Positions 26,323 to 36,817 of a stretch of DNA of 64,000 nt are shown piece after piece. The position numbers and the translations under genes were made by a program. The notes beneath the pieces were generated by a model. That model was not told where the DNA came from and searched no databases. It saw only the letters and a program-made list of their open reading frames with translations. Source of the stretch: Lysinibacillus cavernae. Lineage in GTDB: Bacteria; Bacillota; Bacilli; Bacillales_A; Planococcaceae. The stretch covers positions 372,001-436,000 of the forward strand of contig NZ_WMEF01000001.1 of NCBI RefSeq assembly GCF_009724685.1. The letters are read 5' to 3'. Each line of letters begins with the position of its first letter. Within the stretch, counting starts at the first letter, position 1.

Positions 26323-26901
26323 ATGATACCCATACTAATAGCGGTACTATTCTTTTTACAACTACTTTCATTCTACTTCCTTATTATCTTAAATACAAAG
26401 CTAGCAAAATTTAAGGATTTAGAAAAAAAGCAAGAGCGCTTAATGAGGGAAATGGACGATACCATTAGTGTTTATTTAGCAGAAATGAAAGATGAAAATG
26501 ACCGTCTTATTAAAGAATTACAAGATGTCTCACAGTCAGAAATAGCAGCGAGTAGTATGCAGCAAACAGAATACATTACGACGCCAAAGGAGAGGTCGTC
26601 TTCACCAGTAATGCAAGAAGCAAAAAGTGATAGCTCTATAGGTTTAGAAAAAGATTCTCGAATCTATGTACCTAAAAATATTGTAGCAAATGCTTATTCT
26701 CGTCAGCAACAAACAGGTTCAAAAATGGTACAACCAGCCCCTCCTCTAAAAGTAGAGGAGCAAAAGAAACAGGTAAAGGAGCTTACAATAGAACAGCAGG
26801 CTCTAGAATTAGCAAAGCAGGGAAAATCACCGGAGGAAATAGCGAAACAGCTGCAAAAGGGCAAAACAGAAATCGAGCTTTTACTGAAATTTCATCACTA
26901 A
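26323..26901 (+). CDS. swrB: SwrB-like membrane-anchored coiled-coil protein
   Basis: 192 residues: an N-terminal membrane helix (ILIAVLFFLQLLSFYFLIIL), then a cytoplasmic coiled coil (KDLEKKQERLMREMDDTISV and following), a variable linker and a conserved C-terminal helix-turn-helix-like element (LAKQGKSPEEIAKQLQKGKT, then EIELLLKFHH). This matches the architecture of SwrB/YlxL, which in B. subtilis promotes type III export gate maturation. The position right after sigD supports the call. The symbol is assigned by architecture and synteny. Confidence 0.75.
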   Translation: MIPILIAVLFFLQLLSFYFLIILNTKLAKFKDLEKKQERLMREMDDTISVYLAEMKDENDRLIKELQDVSQSEIAASSMQQTEYITTPKERSSSPVMQEAKSDSSIGLEKDSRIYVPKNIVANAYSRQQQTGSKMVQPAPPLKVEEQKKQVKELTIEQQALELAKQGKSPEEIAKQLQKGKTEIELLLKFHH

Positions 26902-26905
26902 ATTG

Positions 26906-26934
26906 TTGCGAATCAATCAAAGCTATGATATAGT
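26906..26934 (+). promoter_or_regulatory. rpsB promoter
   Basis: TTGCGA (26906-26911), a 17-base spacer and TATAGT (26929-26934) form a good sigma-A promoter. It gives a leader of about 115 bases with a CTAAGCTTAG palindrome before rpsB. I recognise no known ribosomal-protein leader family in it. Confidence 0.55.
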
Positions 26935-27057
26935 TGCAAATGGTGTTATTAATACACACGCATTTTGATGTAGTAAGTGGTGCTCTAAGCTTAGGGTAGC
27001 TTGTTGCAGATGATAAATGCGGAGGATAAAAACCAAACATACTAGGAGGAAATTCAC

Positions 27058-27777
27058 ATGTCAGTAATTTCTATGAAACAATTACTTGAAGCTGGTGTAC
27101 ATTTCGGTCACCAAACTCGTCGTTGGAACCCAAAAATGAAGAAATACATCTTCGTTGAACGTAACGGGATCTACATCATCGACTTACAAAAAACTGTTAA
27201 AAAATTAGAGGAAGCTTATGACTTCATGCGTCAAGTTGGTCAAGACGGTGGTAAAGTTCTTTTCGTTGGTACGAAAAAACAAGCACAAGAAGCGATCAAA
27301 GACGAAGCTGAACGTTCAGGCAACTACTACATCAACCAACGTTGGTTAGGTGGTACTCTTACAAACTTCGGTACAATTCAAAAACGTGTTGCACGTATGA
27401 AACAAATCGAAAAAATGGAAGAAGAAGGAACTTTCGAAGTTCTTCCTAAAAAAGAAGTAATCCAACTTAAAAAAGAACACGAACGTCTAATCAAATTCCT
27501 AGGCGGTATCCGTGATATGCACGATCTTCCAGACGTAATGTTCGTGGTTGACCCACGTAAAGAACGTATTGCGGTTGCTGAAGCTCGTAAATTAAACATC
27601 CCTCTAGTAGGTATTGTTGATACAAACTGTGATCCAGATGAAATCGACTACGTAATCCCTGCTAACGATGATGCTATTCGCGCTGTTAAACTTTTAACTG
27701 CTAAAATGGCTGACGCTTTAATCGAGTCAAAACAAGGTGAAGAAGAAGCTCCAGTTGTAGAAGCTGCTGCTGAGTAA
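27058..27777 (+). CDS. rpsB: 30S ribosomal protein S2
   Basis: A small-subunit protein needed for S1/bS21-type mRNA platform assembly. It begins [20 protein letters not shown] and includes [20 protein letters not shown] and [20 protein letters not shown], all hallmarks of S2. 239 residues with an acidic Ala/Glu tail. A strong AGGAGG precedes the ATG. Codon use is strongly biased, as expected for a highly expressed gene. It is followed by a hairpin, then tsf. Confidence 0.98.
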   Translation: MSVISMKQLLEAGVHFGHQTRRWNPKMKKYIFVERNGIYIIDLQKTVKKLEEAYDFMRQVGQDGGKVLFVGTKKQAQEAIKDEAERSGNYYINQRWLGGTLTNFGTIQKRVARMKQIEKMEEEGTFEVLPKKEVIQLKKEHERLIKFLGGIRDMHDLPDVMFVVDPRKERIAVAEARKLNIPLVGIVDTNCDPDEIDYVIPANDDAIRAVKLLTAKMADALIESKQGEEEAPVVEAAAE

Positions 27778-27789
27778 TTCACGTTTACA

Positions 27790-27829
27790 AAAAGGTGATA
27801 AGTGGCTCAAAACCCTTATCACCTTTTTT
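27790..27829 (+). terminator. Terminator/attenuator between rpsB and tsf
   Basis: GGTGATAAG (27794-27802) pairs with CTTATCACC (27815-27823); flanking A and T runs extend the stem and end in six T. It probably lowers read-through from rpsB to tsf. Confidence 0.85.
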
Positions 27830-27878
27830 AGAACCTATCATTAAATATTGTTCAACCAACTTGAGGAGGAAACACTAA

Positions 27879-28766
27879 ATGGCAAACATTACTGCACAAT
27901 TAGTAAAAGAATTACGCGAAAAAACTGGCGCTGGTATGATGGATTGTAAAAAAGCGTTAGTAGAAACTGATGGTAACTTAGAAGCTGCAATTGACTTCCT
28001 ACGTGAAAAAGGTCTTTCTTCAGCTGCTAAAAAAGCTGACCGTATCGCTGCGGAAGGTACAACTTACATTTTAGAACAAGGTAACGAAGCAATCATCTTA
28101 GAAGTAAACGCTGAAACTGACTTCGTTGCTAAAAACGATAAATTCCAAGTATTAGTTTCTTCTTTGGCAGAGCAATTACTTACTGCTAAACCAGCTTCAG
28201 TTGAAGCTGCTCTAGAGCTTACAAATGCTGAAGGTGTAAAAATTGAAGACCAAATTTCAACAGCTATTGCAACAATTGGTGAAAAAATTACACTTCGTCG
28301 TTTCGAAATTAAAACAAAATCTGATGCAGATGCATTTGGTTCTTACTTACACATGGGCGGTCGTATTGGTGTATTAGTAACTTTAGAAGGTTCTACTGAT
28401 GCAGCAGCTGCAAAAGATGTTGCTATGCACATTGCAGCAATCAACCCAACATATGTTTCACGCGATGAAGTTTCTGCTGAAGAAGTTGAACGTGAGCGTA
28501 AAGTATTAACTGAGCAAGCTCTAAACGAAGGTAAACCAGAAAATATCGTTGCGAAAATGGTTGAAGGTCGTCTTGGTAAATATTTCGAAGACGTTTGTTT
28601 ACTTGATCAAACTTTCGTTAAAAACTCAGATCAAAAAGTACGTGATTTCGTAGCTTCAACTGGTGGTTCAGTAAACGGCTTTGTACGTTACGCTGTTGGT
28701 GAAGGTATTGAAAAACGTGAAGATAACTTTGCAGAAGAAGTAATGAGCCAAGTTAAAGGTAACTAA
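27879..28766 (+). CDS. tsf: Translation elongation factor Ts
   Basis: The nucleotide exchange factor for EF-Tu. The N-terminal UBA-like part has [20 protein letters not shown]; the core has [12 protein letters not shown], the Tu-contacting segment. 295 residues is the usual length. GAGGAGG precedes the ATG. Paired with rpsB as in most bacteria. Confidence 0.98.
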   Translation: MANITAQLVKELREKTGAGMMDCKKALVETDGNLEAAIDFLREKGLSSAAKKADRIAAEGTTYILEQGNEAIILEVNAETDFVAKNDKFQVLVSSLAEQLLTAKPASVEAALELTNAEGVKIEDQISTAIATIGEKITLRRFEIKTKSDADAFGSYLHMGGRIGVLVTLEGSTDAAAAKDVAMHIAAINPTYVSRDEVSAEEVERERKVLTEQALNEGKPENIVAKMVEGRLGKYFEDVCLLDQTFVKNSDQKVRDFVASTGGSVNGFVRYAVGEGIEKREDNFAEEVMSQVKGN

Positions 28767-28822
28767 TTTAGCTTGCATTTGATTCTAATCAAATAATATC
28801 TAGATTTTCTAGACAAAAAATG

Positions 28823-28854
28823 GGGAACACAACATAGCGTGTTCCCTATTTTTC
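28823..28854 (+). terminator. Terminator after tsf
   Basis: GGGAACAC (28823-28830) pairs with GTGTTCCC (28839-28846), followed by TATTTTT. Strong and perfectly paired. Confidence 0.88.
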
Positions 28855-28926
28855 CGAAATGAACGAAAAACGGATATAATTTTCTATTCTGCCTTATTCA
28901 CAACTAGCAATTATTGTTAGTTATAC

Positions 28927-28932
28927 TATAAT
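28927..28932 (+). promoter_or_regulatory. Candidate -10 element of pyrH promoter
   Basis: A perfect TATAAT lies about 48 bases before the pyrH ATG and after the tsf terminator. The sequence 17 bases upstream (CTAGCA) is a poor -35, so the call is tentative. Confidence 0.35.
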
Positions 28933-28950
28933 GGAAAAGAGAATAGATAG

Positions 28951-29705
<755 letters not shown>

Positions 29706-29706
<1 letters not shown>

Positions 29707-30263
29707 TGACTAAACAAGTATTAGAACAAGCAAAAGAAAAAATGAACAAAACAATCGCAGCATTCTCACGTGAATTAGCATCCATTCGTGCAGGTCGTGC
29801 GAACGCATCTCTACTAGATCGTATCACGGTTGACTACTATGGTGCACCAACACCAATTAACCAACTTGGTGGTATTTCTGTACCAGAAGCACGTTTACTT
29901 GTAATTACACCTTACGATAAAACAATTTTAGGTGATATTGAAAAAGCGATTATGAAATCCGATATTGGTATCACACCAACAAATGATGGCTCTGTTATCC
30001 GTTTAATGATTCCGGCTCTAACTGAAGAACGTCGTAAGGATCTAGTAAAGCAAGTGAAAAAAGAAGCGGAAGACGCAAAAATTGCTGTACGTAACGTTCG
30101 TCGCGATGCAAATGATGATTTGAAAAAACTTGAAAAAGCTGGCGAAATCACAGAAGATGATCTACGTGGCTATGGTGACGATATTCAAAAATTAACAGAT
30201 GATTTCATTGTCAAAGTAGATCAAGTAGCGAAAGATAAAGAAAAAGAAATTTTAGAGGTGTAA
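29706..30263 (+). CDS. frr: Ribosome recycling factor
   Basis: RRF splits post-termination ribosomes with EF-G. 185 residues, with the family motifs [39 protein letters not shown] and [18 protein letters not shown]. It overlaps pyrH by one base; a terminator follows 45 bases after the stop. Confidence 0.98.
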
Positions 30264-30306
30264 ACAAGACGTTTTACATGTCTATGATGGAACTTTTTGA
30301 TGAGAT

Positions 30307-30343
30307 GAAGGCGTCCTATACTTAACAGGACGTCTTTTCTCTT
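30307..30343 (+). terminator. Terminator after frr
   Basis: AAGGCGTCCT (30308-30317) pairs with AGGACGTCTT (30327-30336) with one wobble, followed by TTCTCTTT. It closes the pyrH-frr unit. Confidence 0.75.
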
Positions 30344-30574
30344 TATTGCTCATTGCAAATAGCTTACTCATAACGAGAAAGCATGTATTGAATATGAAAA
30401 GGTCATTAATTACAATCATCGATTTTTTAACAAACTCATTCTTTAATATGTGTATAGTTCTAAAATAAGCTAGTACATACATAGTCAATTTAGAGGGAAA
30501 AAAAAGACAAAAAGCGCTTTTGTTTGTTATGATAGGTTAATATACGTCCGATTAGTTGTAGTGGGGGAGTTAGC
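30344..30574. promoter_or_regulatory. Gap before uppS with candidate promoter
   Basis: An AT-rich non-coding stretch. An extended -10, TGTTATGAT (TATGAT at 30528-30533), lies 42 bases upstream of the uppS ATG with a weak -35 (AGACAA, 30505-30510). A minus-strand reading frame here crosses the frr terminator and has no ribosome-binding site, so I do not call it. Confidence 0.4.
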
Positions 30575-31369
30575 ATGTTTAAAAAGCTATTAGGTAAACA
30601 AATAAATATGGATACACTATCATTGGAGGAGCGTGTGGCCCTTACTAAAAGCGAGCCGATTCCTGCCCATGTAGCGATTATTATGGACGGAAATGGACGT
30701 TGGGCAAAGAAACGGGCTATGCCACGAGTTGCTGGTCATCATGAAGGAATGAAGACGGTACGTAAGGTAACGAGATTTGCGTCAGATTTAGGTATTAAAG
30801 TCTTAACTGTATATGCATTTTCCACGGAGAATTGGAAGCGACCAAAACCTGAAGTTGATTTTCTTATGCGGCTACCTGTTGAGTTTTTAGGTTCTTTTTT
30901 ACCAGAAATGATGGAGCGGAATGTGCGTGTCGAAATGATTGGAGACCCATCTCTATTACCTGCCCATACGCAAAAAGCGTTGTTTGAGGCAATGGAAGAA
31001 ACGAAGCATAATACTGGACTTATATTAAATTTTGCGCTGAATTATGGTAGTCGTTCTGAAATGGTCAATGCCATGAAAGCGATGCTTCAAAAAGTGCAGG
31101 ACGGTCAATTAACGATGCAAGACATAACAGAAGAATGTTTAACGTCTCATTTAATGACGTCTCATTTGCCTGAGCCAGATCTTTTAATTCGCACAAGTGG
31201 CGAAGTACGATTAAGTAACTTTATGTTATGGCAGCTCGCCTATACAGAATTTTGGTTTACAGATACATTGTGGCCAGATTTTAGTGAGGAAAGCTTACTG
31301 GAAGCGGTGGAAAACTATCAAAAACGTAATCGCCGCTACGGTGGGTTGAAGGGAGAAGAAACAACTTGA
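30575..31369 (+). CDS. uppS: Undecaprenyl diphosphate synthase
   Basis: The cis-prenyltransferase that makes the C55 lipid carrier for peptidoglycan and teichoic acid. The catalytic Asp is in IIMDGNGRWAKKRAMPR, followed by GHHEGMKTVRKV. The C-terminal substrate segment is DLLIRTSGEVRLSNFMLWQL and FTDTLWPDF. It has 264 residues; GTGGGGGAG precedes the ATG. The stop overlaps the TTG start of cdsA. Confidence 0.97.
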   Translation: MFKKLLGKQINMDTLSLEERVALTKSEPIPAHVAIIMDGNGRWAKKRAMPRVAGHHEGMKTVRKVTRFASDLGIKVLTVYAFSTENWKRPKPEVDFLMRLPVEFLGSFLPEMMERNVRVEMIGDPSLLPAHTQKALFEAMEETKHNTGLILNFALNYGSRSEMVNAMKAMLQKVQDGQLTMQDITEECLTSHLMTSHLPEPDLLIRTSGEVRLSNFMLWQLAYTEFWFTDTLWPDFSEESLLEAVENYQKRNRRYGGLKGEETT

Positions 31370-32166
31370 AACAACGAATTATCACGGCAATAATCGCAGC
31401 AGCGCTTTTTATTCCGTTCGTTATTTATGGAAAAGTACCATTTACACTACTTGTGCTTGCAATGGCTATTGTCGGTTTTTATGAAATACTAAAAATGAAA
31501 GGTATTTCCATTTTTTCTGTGCCTGGTTTTTTAGGGTTAGTAACCTTGATATTGCTTGTGATACCGAAGGACTGGAGTGAAAAGGTTGTAGAGGCAATAG
31601 GCTATTCATCCAATTTAATGGTTGTCTATGGCCTAATGATGTTACTACTTATTTACGTGGTCCTTGTAAAAAATAAAATTACTTTTGACGAAGTTGGTTT
31701 TATTTTATTAGGCGCATTTTATGTGGGATTAGGATTCCATTATTTAATTGAAACAAGAAATGTTGGGTTAGAGTATGTTGTTTATTGTTTATTAGTTGTT
31801 TGGACTACAGATTCAGGTGCCTATTTTGTAGGAAGAAAATTAGGTAGGAATAAGTTGTGGCCTGAAATCTCACCAAAGAAAACGATTGAAGGTTTTATAG
31901 GTGGAATTGTAATTGCTGTCATTTTTGCAGTTGGTATGCAACTCATTTACCCATTCGCAAATGGTTATATTTCACTTGTTTTTGTAACGATTTTTGCCTC
32001 TATTATTGGTCAAATGGGCGATTTAGTCGAATCAGCTATTAAGCGTCATTTTGATGTAAAGGATTCGGGCAATATTTTACCAGGGCATGGCGGGATTTTA
32101 GACCGCTTCGATAGTCTATTATTCGTTGTGCCTCTACTGCATTTTTTACATTTGTTTGGTAATTGA
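31366..32166 (+). CDS. cdsA: Phosphatidate cytidylyltransferase
   Basis: Makes CDP-diacylglycerol from phosphatidate and CTP. A membrane protein with about seven to eight hydrophobic segments. The C-terminal signature is GDLVESAIKRHFDVKDSGNI followed by LPGHGGILDRFDSLLF, and an earlier DSGAYFVGRKLG holds conserved acidic residues. It starts with TTG 31366, with AAGGGAG upstream, and overlaps uppS. 266 residues. Confidence 0.96.
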   Translation: MKQRIITAIIAAALFIPFVIYGKVPFTLLVLAMAIVGFYEILKMKGISIFSVPGFLGLVTLILLVIPKDWSEKVVEAIGYSSNLMVVYGLMMLLLIYVVLVKNKITFDEVGFILLGAFYVGLGFHYLIETRNVGLEYVVYCLLVVWTTDSGAYFVGRKLGRNKLWPEISPKKTIEGFIGGIVIAVIFAVGMQLIYPFANGYISLVFVTIFASIIGQMGDLVESAIKRHFDVKDSGNILPGHGGILDRFDSLLFVVPLLHFLHLFGN

Positions 32167-32229
32167 TTTGTATACTGAATGACATCTTGCTAAATCATTT
32201 GCTTAGATAGAAAAAGGGGACAATTTGTT

Positions 32230-33375
32230 GTGAAAAAAATTAGTTTATTAGGTGCAACTGGTTCAATTGGTTGGCAAACCTACGATATTTTAAAAGAACA
32301 ACGTGATGCTTTTCAATTAGTGGCTTTTTCTTCAGGGAAAAACATAGAGAAAACGCGCGAGATGATTGAAACATTAAAACCCGAGCTAGTTTCGGTTCAA
32401 TTAGAAGAAGATGCACGTTTGCTTGCTAAGGATTATCCGAAAATCCAATTTACATTTGGGGCAAAAGGACTTGTAGAGGTTGCTACACATCCAGATTCAA
32501 CTGTACTTGTTAATGCAGTGCTAGGAAGTGTTGGACTTGAATCAACATTAGCAGCTATCCAGATGGGAAAAACGATTGCCATTGCTAATAAAGAAACACT
32601 TGTCACGGCTGGCCATTTAGTAATGGCAGAAGCAAAAAAATATAAAGCAACGATCTTGCCTGTCGATAGCGAGCATTCTGCCATCTTCCAATCGATGAAT
32701 GGTGAGAACCCGAAAAATATTGAACGTTTGATTATTACTGCTTCAGGTGGAAGCTTCCGTGATAAAACACGTGAACAATTAAAACATGTGACTGTCGCAG
32801 ATGCACTCAATCACCCGAATTGGTCTATGGGTGCAAAAATTACAATAGATTCAGCTACAATGATGAATAAAGGGTTAGAAGTCATTGAAGCACATGTTTT
32901 ATTTGATATGCCATATGATAAAATTGATGTACTTTTGCATAGAGAAAGTATTATTCACTCTCTAGTTGAGTATCATGATACTAGTGTGATTGCTCAGTTA
33001 GGTACACCAGATATGCGCGTTCCTATCCAATATGCTTTAAGCTATCCTGATCGTATACCATTACATAATGGTCAGCGACTAAATTTAGCGCAAATTGGAC
33101 AACTACATTTTCAAGATATGGACTTTGAGCGTTATCCAGCTTTGCGTTTAGCGTATGAGGCTGGTCGTACTGGTGGTACTATTTTAACAGCAATGAATGC
33201 AGCAAACGAATCAGCAGTTGCAGCCTTTTTACAAGGGAAAATAACATTCCTTGAAATTGATGAGACGATTGAACGCGTGATGCAAGCACATCAAAACATC
33301 ACAATACCTGATTTACAAACAATTTTACATGTGGACAGTGAGACAAGAAAAATAGTGTTAGACATGGTAAAATAA
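32230..33375 (+). CDS. dxr: 1-deoxy-D-xylulose 5-phosphate reductoisomerase
   Basis: The second enzyme of the MEP isoprenoid pathway, NADPH dependent. The N-terminal dinucleotide motif is [27 protein letters not shown] and [11 protein letters not shown] mark the metal and substrate site, and [17 protein letters not shown] the flap region. 381 residues, starting with GTG 32230 behind AAAAGGGG. It lies between cdsA and rseP as in other Bacilli. Confidence 0.97.
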   Translation: MKKISLLGATGSIGWQTYDILKEQRDAFQLVAFSSGKNIEKTREMIETLKPELVSVQLEEDARLLAKDYPKIQFTFGAKGLVEVATHPDSTVLVNAVLGSVGLESTLAAIQMGKTIAIANKETLVTAGHLVMAEAKKYKATILPVDSEHSAIFQSMNGENPKNIERLIITASGGSFRDKTREQLKHVTVADALNHPNWSMGAKITIDSATMMNKGLEVIEAHVLFDMPYDKIDVLLHRESIIHSLVEYHDTSVIAQLGTPDMRVPIQYALSYPDRIPLHNGQRLNLAQIGQLHFQDMDFERYPALRLAYEAGRTGGTILTAMNAANESAVAAFLQGKITFLEIDETIERVMQAHQNITIPDLQTILHVDSETRKIVLDMVK

Positions 33376-33421
33376 CGAAAACACTGTATCGTTAACTAAT
33401 CGCTATTAAAGGTGGGGTATT

Positions 33422-34687
33422 ATGCAAACAGCCATTGCATTTTTATTAATATTTGGGATGCTCGTCTTCTTCCATGAACTTGGACACTTCTTATTCGCCA
33501 AACGTGCAGGTATTTTAGTACGTGAATTTGCCATCGGAATGGGTCCCAAAATTTATGGTAGAACGCATGGAGAAACAATGTATACCGTTCGTTTATTGCC
33601 TATTGGGGGATATGTACGTATGGCCGGCGAGGATATGGATGGCACTGAACTACAGCCAGGCTACCGAATCGGGCTTATAGTGGACGAAGATAATATTGTT
33701 AAGAAAATTATTTTCAATCAAAATAATAAGCAGTTGCCAGATTTATTGTTTTTAGAGGTTGAACGTGCTGATTTAGAAAAGAATTTATTTGTAGAGGGCT
33801 ATGATGAAGAGGAACGTTTAGTTCGTTATCAAGTAGCAAGAGATTGTGTTCTCGCGGAAAATGGTCGTGAATTGGTCATTGCGCCACATGACCGTCAATT
33901 TAATGCTAAAACAGTTGGTCAACGAGCAATGACAATCTTTGCAGGTCCGTTGTTTAACTTTATTCTTGCATTTGTTATTTACTTAATGATTGGATTAATT
34001 CACGGTATACCAACATATGAGCCAATCATCTCTGAAGTAGTAGAAAATGATCCAGCTGCACAGGCAGGAATGCTTGCTGGGGATAGAGTAACAGCTATTG
34101 AAGGACAAGCAGTTGAAAAATGGCAGGATTTAGCCGCTATTGTTCAAGATCATCCGAACGAAGCTATTACGGTGACAGTTGAACGAGATGGACAATCTGT
34201 TAATTTAAATATGACTGTAAAAGAAGTCCAAGAACCGGATGGCGAAAAATATGGTCAAATTGGTGTTCGTTATGAAAGCCCAAGAGAATTTAATCCATTA
34301 AAGGCAGTGGTCTATGGAGCACAAGAAACTTATAATATGACCGTCAAAATATTTGAGCTTCTAGGTATGTTGGTAACTGGTAAGTTCACAATCGATGCAC
34401 TCTCCGGTCCTGTAGGTATATATAAGGCAACAGAACAAGTGGCCCAATATGGTATTATGAACTTAATGAATTGGGCTGCAATGCTAAGTATTAACTTAGG
34501 GATTATGAACCTACTTCCATTACCAGCACTTGACGGTGGCCGTTTATTATTCTTTGGTTTTGAAGCTTTACGTGGGAAACCAATTGACCGTCAAAAAGAG
34601 GGAATTGTTCATTTTGTCGGAATCGTCCTATTGATGATTTTAATGGTTGTCGTTACATGGAACGATATACAGCGATTTTTCTTTTAA
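33422..34687 (+). CDS. rseP: Site-2 protease RseP/RasP
   Basis: An intramembrane zinc protease that cleaves anti-sigma factors and leftover signal peptides. The zinc motif HELGH is in LVFFHELGHFLFAKR in the first membrane helix. A PDZ domain (about 195-275) includes DPAAQAGMLAGDRVTAIEG. The third ligand region is MNLLPLPALDGGRLLFFGFE. It has 421 residues; AAAGGTGG precedes the ATG. In B. subtilis the orthologue is RasP (yluC). Confidence 0.96.
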   Translation: MQTAIAFLLIFGMLVFFHELGHFLFAKRAGILVREFAIGMGPKIYGRTHGETMYTVRLLPIGGYVRMAGEDMDGTELQPGYRIGLIVDEDNIVKKIIFNQNNKQLPDLLFLEVERADLEKNLFVEGYDEEERLVRYQVARDCVLAENGRELVIAPHDRQFNAKTVGQRAMTIFAGPLFNFILAFVIYLMIGLIHGIPTYEPIISEVVENDPAAQAGMLAGDRVTAIEGQAVEKWQDLAAIVQDHPNEAITVTVERDGQSVNLNMTVKEVQEPDGEKYGQIGVRYESPREFNPLKAVVYGAQETYNMTVKIFELLGMLVTGKFTIDALSGPVGIYKATEQVAQYGIMNLMNWAAMLSINLGIMNLLPLPALDGGRLLFFGFEALRGKPIDRQKEGIVHFVGIVLLMILMVVVTWNDIQRFFF

Positions 34688-34738
34688 TAAATGACTAGAT
34701 ATTTCTAGTGCTTTACAATTAAATGGAATTTGATCTTC

Positions 34739-34781
34739 TAGCTTTGAGCGCAATTTCTATGAAACATTGCGCTCAAAGCTA
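34739..34781. repeat. Perfect 16-bp inverted repeat between rseP and proS
   Basis: TAGCTTTGAGCGCAAT (34739-34754) is perfectly complementary to ATTGCGCTCAAAGCTA (34766-34781), with an 11-base loop. It is followed by AAATTTGTTT, a weak T-tract. It may terminate rseP transcription. No T-box features (specifier loop, GGTGGNACC) are visible upstream of proS. Confidence 0.7.
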
Positions 34782-34839
34782 AATTTGTTTATGCTATTGA
34801 GAGTATAAACTTATCTATTTAAAAAAGGTGGAACACTGA

Positions 34840-36546
<1,707 letters not shown>

Positions 36547-36630
36547 AAGCCTGTTACATGGATGGTCTTAAATGGAAGTCGATGCTTTTGATAGAGGCTA
36601 ACATGTAATTTTGATAAGATAGGTATAAAT

Positions 36631-36735
36631 AATTCGCGACACTTCTGCGGGATAGTGAGCCAAGCAAGAAACAACAGATGGTTAAAACTCTGTTAAGCTT
36701 GAAGAGCGCCCGCAGTGAGGGAGCGAATTTTTTTC
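36631..36735 (+). terminator. Long composite hairpin after proS, repeat-like
   Basis: Nested arms are AATTCGC (36631-36637) with GCGAATT (36723-36729), CTGCGGG (36645-36651) with CCCGCAG (36709-36715), and inner AACAGA (36673-36678) with TCTGTT (36689-36694). Seven T follow the outer arm, so it can act as a terminator. The sequence GCGGGATAGTGAGCC resembles GTGGGATAGCGAGGC in the repeat element at 57390-57520, suggesting a decayed relative of that element. Confidence 0.6.
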
Positions 36736-36817
36736 TTGAATTGTCGTCATGCTTATAAGACGAATTAGAATATGAGGCTTAATAGACTGCCTCTTTCTGA
36801 AAGTAGGTGTCGATAGA

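Noticed and set aside
26783-27040. Minus-strand 85-codon frame over the rpsB promoter
   Set aside because: It covers the end of the SwrB-like gene and the rpsB promoter and leader; peptide composition is unlike real genes.
30282-30488. Minus-strand 68-codon frame after frr
   Set aside because: It runs through the frr terminator, starts with TTG without a ribosome-binding site and has no recognisable sequence.
34688-34839. T-box leader before proS
   Set aside because: No antiterminator sequence (GGTGGNACC type) and no specifier loop; only a simple palindrome is present.
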